A stretch of DNA of 19,522 bases from Cyanobacteria bacterium UBA11370 (GTDB taxonomy: Bacteria; Cyanobacteriota; Cyanobacteriia; Cyanobacteriales; Coleofasciculaceae): the NCBI GenBank assembly GCA_003486645.1, contig DNGI01000202.1:19776-39297 (forward strand), read 5' to 3'. The notes beneath the pieces are model-generated. The model was not told the DNA's origin. It searched no databases and was given only the letters and a program-made list of their open reading frames with translations. The position numbers and the translations under genes are program-made. Each line of letters begins with the position of its first letter. Position 1 is the first letter of the stretch. Of the stretch, positions 7,683 through 13,804 are shown piece after piece.

Positions 7683-9719
7683 TTATACACTCAGGATTTG
7701 AACTAGTTCATCCGAAAGCCGTTGAGCGTTCCCCAAAATGCGTTCAGTCTCTGCTCGAATATCACTCAGTTCGCGGCGTTCAGTCTCAGTTTGCATCAAG
7801 TCACTCCCACGCTTGCGGCTAGTTTCTGACAAAGTGCTTTGGGTGTTATCAAGCAGTGCTTCTACTTCCTGATTAAGAGTTTGCTTAAGGCTTGCAAAGG
7901 TTTGAGAAATTTGATCGTCTACCTGCTGATGGATGGGGTTAACTTTAAGCTGCTTCTCAATCTCCTTGAGAACCTTTTCTTTGTAGTTAGTTTTGAATGC
8001 TTCAACCCGTTCGCCAGAAAAGACCACATCTGTTAACCATCCACCCGTAAAGATTGATACAACACTAATTGCCAATATTGCGGGCCAGGTAAAGGGTAAT
8101 CCTAAGAGAGCAATCACTGCACCACCACCAAAGGCGGTAGCTAAACTAGCTGCTCCACCAATAGCAGCTCCTTTCAGCCCTGCCTTCTTATAACCTGACC
8201 AGATACCACCAAAACCAGTAAACACCGAAACAGCAGCAGCGATTGCCTCTCCACCTCCACTAACTTTGCGGTTAGCATCTGCATCTATTTCCAGGAAATT
8301 CATCTCAATTTGTTTCAAAGTTTGATCAACTGATTCAGCAAATTCTTTGAGACGGTCAATCTCGCGCTCCAATCCATGTTGGATTTCAGATTGAATTTGA
8401 TCTGCCATCCGCTGTCCAACATTCTGGACGCTATTTGAAACTGCTTTTGCAAGCTTCTCGCTTAAAGCTTTTTTGTTTCGCAGTTCACCCTTTTCGATTA
8501 TTGCATTGTTAACAGTTTGTTCTGCGGCGTGTTTAATTTTATCTTCTAACTGATTGAGTAATGGACGAACGTTATATCGAACATTTTCCGTAGCTCGATC
8601 AATCAACCTCATTTCTTCTTTTTTCTTCTCTCTCAAAGCAGCGATTTCAGCAACTGACTTTTCATAAGCAGCATTAAATTCTTCCTGCCGCATCGCTAAT
8701 GCTTTCTCCTGAATATTGATAGCGGTTAAAATTTCAGATCCAGAAGCAATTGCTCGGTTTACTGCCACCTGTAGTCTCACTGCTCCCTGTCCAGTTGTCA
8801 AAAATTCTTCCAAAGCAGCTTGAAACTCAGCAAAACCACTTTGCACTAATCCTTCTTCGTCACCGTTGAGCTTTGCTGCTAATGCCTGCTCTGCTGAAAT
8901 ACCAAAAACTTTAGGCTTACCAATCTTCTTGATATAAACTTTGTAGTCTTCTGAGTCTTTGCCAAACTGCTCTTCTGCCCGACTCAAAATGTATTTTTGC
9001 AGGCGATCAACTGCATTCTCTAACAGGCGTTCTTTATCGCCTGGACGAGTGCAACGATCAATAGCATTGACAACAAAGATGACCCTTCCTAAGTCATTAG
9101 TCAGCAACTTGTTTTCCAGAAAATCTCTTTCGTAAGCCGAAAAGACAGCAGGAGCCATCATTACCATTACAGCAGCTTCTACTCTGGGCAGCACAGACAA
9201 TGTTACTGCTGTCATGCTGACATCATCATTTAGTCCAGGTGTATCGATGATATCAACATTATCATGACGAATTGGGAAATAAACCGTCGCTTCCTCAATC
9301 GTAGTAGCCGTTTCTTCCGATTCAGGAGTAAGTTTAGTTACATATTCTTTGAGGCGATCAATTTCTAATTCTTCTTCACGCCCATCCTTAAACGTAATCT
9401 TCAATTGCGGTTTAAGTCCATGAGTCACACGATTGAGCGTAGCAGAGCAAGGTAAGATGTCAGATGGTAAAATTTCAGAACCTAGAAAAGCATTAATTAA
9501 TGTACTTTTGCCACGTTTAAACTCACCAACAATAGCAACCGAGAAAGCTTGTTGTTTGATGCGATCAATAACATCATCAATAAGTTCAACCGAACTGTCC
9601 AACTTCAGTTTTTTAGAAATCGTTCGCAACTTTTCCAAATCAGTGATTAGTGTGATGACGACTTGCTTCTGATCAATTAAGGATGTTAGTGAAAGGGACT
9701 GATCGGTAGTAGATTCCAT
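7683..9719 (-). CDS. Bacterial dynamin-like GTPase B, with membrane-paddle region
   Basis: A 678-aa dynamin-family GTPase that probably binds and remodels membrane. Counting from an in-frame ATG 8 codons upstream: G1 GEFKRGKST (73-81), probable switch I Thr near ATLNRV (101-106), G3 DTPG (167-170), G4 NAID (226-229). A helical stalk covers about 330-480. A Gly/Ala-rich hydrophobic stretch at about 498-575, matching the paddle of bacterial dynamins, is followed by a C-terminal helical stalk. I prefer the ATG at 9719 over the one at 9743, because GGAGAAG lies 5 nt ahead of it and falls inside the coding sequence if the longer form is used. It shares the GEFKRGKST-INA-LG--ILPSDILP block with dynamin A, so the two are paralogues. 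Tandem dynamin pairs are known to act as hetero-oligomers. The M48 gene follows after 14 nt. Confidence 0.9.
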   Translation of the reverse strand: MESTTDQSLSLTSLIDQKQVVITLITDLEKLRTISKKLKLDSSVELIDDVIDRIKQQAFSVAIVGEFKRGKSTLINAFLGSEILPSDILPCSATLNRVTHGLKPQLKITFKDGREEELEIDRLKEYVTKLTPESEETATTIEEATVYFPIRHDNVDIIDTPGLNDDVSMTAVTLSVLPRVEAAVMVMMAPAVFSAYERDFLENKLLTNDLGRVIFVVNAIDRCTRPGDKERLLENAVDRLQKYILSRAEEQFGKDSEDYKVYIKKIGKPKVFGISAEQALAAKLNGDEEGLVQSGFAEFQAALEEFLTTGQGAVRLQVAVNRAIASGSEILTAINIQEKALAMRQEEFNAAYEKSVAEIAALREKKKEEMRLIDRATENVRYNVRPLLNQLEDKIKHAAEQTVNNAIIEKGELRNKKALSEKLAKAVSNSVQNVGQRMADQIQSEIQHGLEREIDRLKEFAESVDQTLKQIEMNFLEIDADANRKVSGGGEAIAAAVSVFTGFGGIWSGYKKAGLKGAAIGGAASLATAFGGGAVIALLGLPFTWPAILAISVVSIFTGGWLTDVVFSGERVEAFKTNYKEKVLKEIEKQLKVNPIHQQVDDQISQTFASLKQTLNQEVEALLDNTQSTLSETSRKRGSDLMQTETERRELSDIRAETERILGNAQRLSDELVQILSV

Positions 9720-9778
9720 TGATACTTCTCCAGAAAAATGCATTTTCAGTAGTAGGTAGATTGATACTTGCCCAGAAA
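9719..9778 (-). repeat. Duplicated initiation-region sequence before dynamin B
   Basis: On the + strand, TTGATACTTCTCCAGAAA at 9719-9736 is repeated as TTGATACTTGCCCAGAAA at 9761-9778 (16 of 18 identical, 42 nt apart). Read on the gene strand, the copy next to the gene contains the GGAGAAG ribosome-binding site and runs into the ATG. The other copy lies in the 75-nt gap after dynamin A, where GGGCAAG replaces the ribosome-binding site. Confidence 0.6.
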
Positions 9779-9794
9779 TGAAGACTTTTCCTAG

Positions 9795-11762
9795 TTAATT
9801 CAAGCGACTCAATAACAAATGTGAATCATCAAGAATTTTCTGTATTTCCGACATGAGTTGATCCAATCGTCGTTGTTCAGCGATAGCCTCCGCTTCTCGC
9901 TTTCCTTGAAAAGTGGAAATATCTTGCTCAATGCTATCTATTATTGCCTCAGTCTGTTGCCTCACTCTATATGCAGAGGTTTTCAGGCTACCTGTTGTTG
10001 CAATGACATACTGATTTACCTTCTGATTCACATTTTGCAAATTAAGTTTTGCTTTGATTACAGACACAACTTCGGGTTTGTAAAACTGTTTAAACGTTTG
10101 CTTTCGACGCTGCTCTCCTAAGCTTGCTCCAATTGCAGCTCCAACTGGAGCGCCAAAACCGCCAAAGAATGAACCAATCACGGCACCCGCAACAGTATAT
10201 CCTCCTTTGGCTTGTTCCTGGATGCGAAATAGATTGGAGTCTATTGACAACAGATTAGAAACAGGCTTTGGGCTATCCTGATGCCCAGCATCACAATACT
10301 GATATACAGAATTTTGAGTAGTAAAATTGATTTCGAGTTGTGAGCATTGATCCTGAATTTGACAAATCTGCTGATCAATGGAATTTGATAAAACTTTAAG
10401 TTCTAATAGTTGCTTTTCAGTCTCTCGCTTAACAGTTTCTGTAATATCAGACTCAACACTTGATATTACGCTCCTCAACGCACTTGCAACCCGCTCTGCG
10501 AAATAGCTGGTGATTCCATTCAGATGGCTTGACATATCAACTGAGGTATTATCAATCGTTTGCTCTGCTGCTTGTTCAAGACCATAGTTCAAAGAATAGA
10601 GAATTGTTGTAACCTCAGACTCAATATTTGTAATTCCTCGGTCAACATGGTTCAGCTCTTCTCGACTCTCTATTCGGAGCATTGAGAGGTTTTCGATAAT
10701 ACTGAAGATTTTTTTCGCTATTAATTGCTGGTACACTTGCAGCTTATACTGCTGGGTTTCAATAGTTTTGAGAATTTGATTGGCAGCAGCGATCGCTGCT
10801 TCTACTGACATTTGCAGCGATATCCGCTGACGTTCTTCTGTCAACAAACGACTTAGCGACGTTTCAAACTCTTGGAATTTACTATGTTTCAGGAGAAAGG
10901 TGTCTCTCGTGCGTTTAGCTTGTAAAGCTTGCTGTGACGACAGTCCATAAACGCGAGGAGTACCCACACGTTTCATATAGGCGTTATACTCTTGTGATTC
11001 CTCTCCAAACTGACAAGTTGCCCAGTCATGGATATGTTTTTTTATTCGCTGTGTGATGCTTTGAAGTATACGATCAGCATCTTCAGCCCTCTTGAAATGA
11101 TCGATACCATTTACCACAAATAGAATATGGTTAATTCCCTGCTTCAGAAGAGTTTCGGTTAGAAACACACCTTCTGATTCAGCAAACGGAGAAATAGCAG
11201 AAGTGACCATAATTACAACTTCTGTACGACGCAAGACAGATAAGGTAACCTCTGTCATAATGTCGTCATCGCTGAGACCAGGAGTATCGATTATTTCAAC
11301 CCCATTCCGGCAATAGTGCAAAGGGTAGCGAATTAAAGCTTCTTGCACTCTACTTGATACGGCTTCTGCGTCTGACGTTAACTTTGTAACATAGTTTGCT
11401 AGTTGTTCGATAGCTATTGATTGATCTGAACCATCTTTGAAGTGAATGGTAACTGAGGGTGTTGATCCAAATACAACACGATTAATAGTTGCAGTTGTCG
11501 GTAAAATATCCGATGGCAAGATATCTTGACCTAACAAGGCATTAATGAAAGTACTCTTACCTCGCTTGAATTCGCCAACTACTACAACAGAGAAAGTTTG
11601 ATTTTCAACTTGTACCAGAGCATTTTCAATGTCACGTGTAGAGAGAGCTAACGTTTTGGCAGTACGGTGCAAATACTCTAAGTTCTGGACAAGGGTAAGA
11701 ACAAGTTGTCTATCTTCACTTGGAGCCGTAACCGGAGCAGAGGAATGGAGAGCGAATTCCAT
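9795..11762 (-). CDS. Bacterial dynamin-like GTPase A, first gene of operon
   Basis: A 655-aa dynamin-family GTPase. G1 is GEFKRGKST at 63-71, switch I is near TTATINRV (89-96), G3 is DTPG (159-162), G4 is NGID (218-221). Helical stalk segments span about 310-480 and 560-655. A short Gly-rich hydrophobic stretch at about 519-549 (GGYTVAGAVIG, then GGFGAPVGAAIGA) occupies the paddle position but is much shorter than in dynamin B. Expected role: GTP-dependent assembly on membranes, probably paired with dynamin B as in other tandem bacterial dynamins. ATG at 11762 has AAAGGT 5-6 nt ahead. It is the first gene after a 334-nt regulatory gap and is followed by dynamin B after 75 nt. The GTPase call is firm; whether the short glycine-zipper segment inserts into membrane is uncertain. 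Confidence 0.9.
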   Translation of the reverse strand: MEFALHSSAPVTAPSEDRQLVLTLVQNLEYLHRTAKTLALSTRDIENALVQVENQTFSVVVVGEFKRGKSTFINALLGQDILPSDILPTTATINRVVFGSTPSVTIHFKDGSDQSIAIEQLANYVTKLTSDAEAVSSRVQEALIRYPLHYCRNGVEIIDTPGLSDDDIMTEVTLSVLRRTEVVIMVTSAISPFAESEGVFLTETLLKQGINHILFVVNGIDHFKRAEDADRILQSITQRIKKHIHDWATCQFGEESQEYNAYMKRVGTPRVYGLSSQQALQAKRTRDTFLLKHSKFQEFETSLSRLLTEERQRISLQMSVEAAIAAANQILKTIETQQYKLQVYQQLIAKKIFSIIENLSMLRIESREELNHVDRGITNIESEVTTILYSLNYGLEQAAEQTIDNTSVDMSSHLNGITSYFAERVASALRSVISSVESDITETVKRETEKQLLELKVLSNSIDQQICQIQDQCSQLEINFTTQNSVYQYCDAGHQDSPKPVSNLLSIDSNLFRIQEQAKGGYTVAGAVIGSFFGGFGAPVGAAIGASLGEQRRKQTFKQFYKPEVVSVIKAKLNLQNVNQKVNQYVIATTGSLKTSAYRVRQQTEAIIDSIEQDISTFQGKREAEAIAEQRRLDQLMSEIQKILDDSHLLLSRLN

Positions 11763-11867
11763 AGGGTTACCTTTGACGGGAGCTAAAAATAAATAGAACT
11801 AGGGATGAACTCTAAAACAATGCTATTGATGAATGGGCGCGAGCAGATTATTTCAACCAGTCAGCTA

Positions 11868-11897
11868 TATTTACTTTGTTAAAACAATTGTTATCAA
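11868..11897 (-). promoter_or_regulatory. Candidate promoter of the dynamin/protease operon
   Basis: On the minus strand TTGATA (11892-11897) and TAAATA (11868-11873) are separated by 18 nt, a plausible sigma-70-type pair about 105 nt before the first start codon. The spacer holds the perfect palindrome AACAATTGTT, where a bound repressor would block polymerase. The assignment is by eye in AT-rich DNA. Confidence 0.35.
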
Positions 11898-11978
11898 AGT
11901 ATTTCCGAAAGCACTGTGAGCTGCATCAAATTATAAATTTTACTTAAACTGATATCTTGCACCAGTACAATTGTTTTA
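11880..11978. promoter_or_regulatory. Inverted 12-bp pair TAAAACAATTGT, possible operators
   Basis: TAAAACAATTGT at 11880-11891 recurs in inverted orientation at 11967-11978, with 75 nt between. A partial third copy, AAAACAAT, is at 11814-11821. One copy lies inside the candidate promoter spacer. A looped or cooperative regulator could use the pair. The gap is AT-rich, so chance similarity is possible for shorter matches but less so for a 12-mer. Confidence 0.4.
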
Positions 11979-12043
11979 GGTTTTGAGTTGGACTAAAAGT
12001 TGTGTTAAATATGTTTTAACTCAGCTCATCAATATAAGCCAGA

Positions 12044-12077
12044 AAAAAAGTCACTGAAGTTTTGGAAAAAAGTCACT
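12044..12077. promoter_or_regulatory. Direct repeat with 22-bp period, candidate AraC-type operator
   Basis: AAAAAAGTCACT occurs at 12044-12055 and again at 12066-12077, exactly 22 nt apart, or about two helical turns. AraC-family activators typically bind direct half-sites with about 21-bp spacing. The pair lies between the AraC-family gene and the dynamin operon, about 150-180 nt upstream of the candidate promoter. The regulator-site link is inference. Confidence 0.4.
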
Positions 12078-12096
12078 AGACTCTCAAGAAAGTTAA

Positions 12097-13296
12097 TTAA
12101 ACCCTGCGAATCTGTATAGTAATCGGTGTTGTTTTAAACCTTTCTCTAAATTGCTCAGGTGTTAAATTATCTGTTTTATTCTTGAAAACTCTGCGAAAAT
12201 ATCTAGCATCCAGATATCCACAAAGATCAGCAATTTCTGGGATTTCTTTATTGGTTGTTAACAAAAGATTTTTGGCATATTCCATACAGAGAAATATATG
12301 GTATGCCTTAATACTCATTGCCTTACAATGATTCTTGAATGTTCCCTGGTTTTGATAATTTAATTTTTTTGCCAGAAAAGGAATTAGGCTATTATTATGC
12401 TCTGCCAACTCTTGTCTTAATGATGAATCTTGACTTGTTACTAATTCGTGAATTAATTCAAATATTCTTTTCTGATTACACAATAGCATTCTCTCATCGT
12501 CATCTTTTTTCTGGTTCAAAATTTCTATTTTTCTACCCATATAATATTGATAGGGCTTTTTCTTGAAAGTTTTTTCAAAAGAGTCTAGCCAGTTGAGAGG
12601 ATTTTCTACCGAAAAATCGTCAATCAGTTCTTCAAATTTAAAAAAATGATTACTTTTAATTTTATCATCAAAATACTCTATTATTTCACTGATTTGACGA
12701 TTGCTAAAGTCATATACTCTACTTGAAATATGCTGTTGCTCAATCCACTTTAAAAGGAAAATAACTTGCTGGTCAATATATGATTGAATATCTCCTTTGC
12801 TAAAATTGCTTGATTCGTATAAGTTGCTTTTTATGGACAGAACGAGACGCTCAATAATCCCTTGTAATGTTTTATTTTTGATTTCTTTCTGATAATCTAA
12901 TAAGAAACCATTTAACTGGTGAGTACCAAGTATTTTATTAAAAAATATTGGATTGATGCCGAGCAGCTCGCAATGGATATGATCTTTAGACTTTACTTCT
13001 ACTCCATATCCTACTTTATTCATGTAAAATGATAAACCGCTACTATCCGAATTCCTTTTTAATTTTCTGCCGTTGATAAAATGCGTATATTTAGCTTGTG
13101 ATTTTATATCAAAAATCTCAAAAAATGGTATATGCGTTTCATGTTCAATACACTGCTCAGTAAAGTCTTTAAATTCAACTAGTATCACACTATTGCTTGA
13201 TCCTTCTATTACAGAAAAAGGAGATGTGACTAAAGAGTTCATTATTGATGTTATTAATTTTTTATTAATGCAATTATCTTTATTGTTAGACGACAT
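12097..13296 (-). CDS. AraC-family transcriptional regulator with extra HTH-like segment
   Basis: A 399-aa regulator. Counting from a GTG 3 codons upstream, the C-terminus is an AraC DNA-binding domain: SLIPFLAKKLNYQNQGTFKN near 306-325 as first helix-turn-helix, and EIPEIADLCGYLDARYFRRV near 354-373 with KNKTDNLTPEQFRERF as second. An earlier segment (about 205-262: IIEYFDDKIKSN, FKFEELIDDF, SFEKTFKKKPYQYYMGRKIE) aligns by eye with a degenerate AraC helix-turn-helix, giving three in all. The first 190 residues are an unrecognised, probably sensory, domain. GAGGTG, 6 nt before the ATG at 13296, decides the start; the GTG at 13305 overlaps it. The gene is AT-rich and Lys/Asn/Ile-rich, with no HIP1 site, which suggests transfer. 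It lies 334 nt upstream of the dynamin operon on the same strand and probably controls it. Confidence 0.85.
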   Translation of the reverse strand: MSSNNKDNCINKKLITSIMNSLVTSPFSVIEGSSNSVILVEFKDFTEQCIEHETHIPFFEIFDIKSQAKYTHFINGRKLKRNSDSSGLSFYMNKVGYGVEVKSKDHIHCELLGINPIFFNKILGTHQLNGFLLDYQKEIKNKTLQGIIERLVLSIKSNLYESSNFSKGDIQSYIDQQVIFLLKWIEQQHISSRVYDFSNRQISEIIEYFDDKIKSNHFFKFEELIDDFSVENPLNWLDSFEKTFKKKPYQYYMGRKIEILNQKKDDDERMLLCNQKRIFELIHELVTSQDSSLRQELAEHNNSLIPFLAKKLNYQNQGTFKNHCKAMSIKAYHIFLCMEYAKNLLLTTNKEIPEIADLCGYLDARYFRRVFKNKTDNLTPEQFRERFKTTPITIQIRRV

Positions 13297-13521
13297 AAAA
13301 TTCACCTCGAAAGCTAAGCATTTGAATTAATTAATACTTGTTTGTAGATTGAATTTTTGAAACATCTACTGATCATCTTCAGATGTCTATAGAGAAACAT
13401 AATTCATACTTGCTCCATTCATATGTTCCTTTATAAGTTAGCCAGCCTCTAAGCTGGAGAAAGCTACACAACTGTTTGCATCAATGCGCTGCGATTAGCT
13501 GCTCATAACGAGTTGCAGTAA
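13297..13521. other. Non-coding leader region upstream of the AraC-family gene
   Basis: No credible gene. It contains an interrupted dyad, ACATCT (13362-13367) with AGATGT (13381-13386), enclosing TGATCA, in a position where an autoregulatory site for the AraC-family gene could lie. There is also a small hairpin CCAGC-CTCTAA-GCTGG (13442-13457). The stretch from about 13440 to 13520 could be decayed coding sequence belonging to the LRR remnant, but it is broken by stops in all + frames. Confidence 0.35.
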
Positions 13522-13728
13522 AACGTAGTAGTTGAGACAGACACAGAATTAGATCTTTCTGAAAACTTCATCACCAATCTATCACCTCTGGCTGCCTTAA
13601 AGAATTTGACCAGTCTCCGTCTCTCTGGGAATGCCCTGACAGATGCGATCAACTTCAGCCCTTTACTAGCATTGACCAAGCTCACCCATTTAAGCCTCGA
13701 TCGCAATAACATTAAAGAACGCACATTG
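13522..13728 (+). pseudogene. Leucine-rich-repeat (internalin-like) gene fragment
   Basis: An open stretch with no start codon near its beginning and a stop just before it (TAA at 13519). It encodes about two and a half leucine-rich repeats: TELDLSENFITNLSPLAALK, then LTSLRLSGNALTD, then LTHLSLDRNNI. These match the LxxLxLxxNxI pattern of internalin-like repeats common in cyanobacterial surface or secreted proteins. After about 13728 the frame runs into the HIP1-containing repeat and unrelated sequence. No signal peptide or full repeat array is present. It is the relic of a larger gene, probably cut by the rearrangement marked by the 18-bp repeat. Confidence 0.65.
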
Positions 13729-13743
13729 GAAATTGGGGTTGGA

Positions 13744-13761
13744 GTGCGATCGCCAAAGGTG
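13744..13761. repeat. Right copy of 18-bp HIP1-containing direct repeat
   Basis: Identical and in the same orientation to 2917-2934 (GTGCGATCGCCAAAGGTG). It separates the LRR remnant from the second GT39-like gene. Together the two copies bracket the accessory block that holds the dynamin operon. Confidence 0.75.
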
Positions 13762-13804
13762 CCAAGATTAAGTACAGTTCCTAAAATTATAGTAGTTTTG
13801 AATT

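Noticed and set aside
9719..9743. Earlier ATG at 9743 as start of dynamin B
   Set aside because: It would place the good GGAGAAG ribosome-binding site inside the coding region and has none of its own; the ATG at 9719 is preferred.
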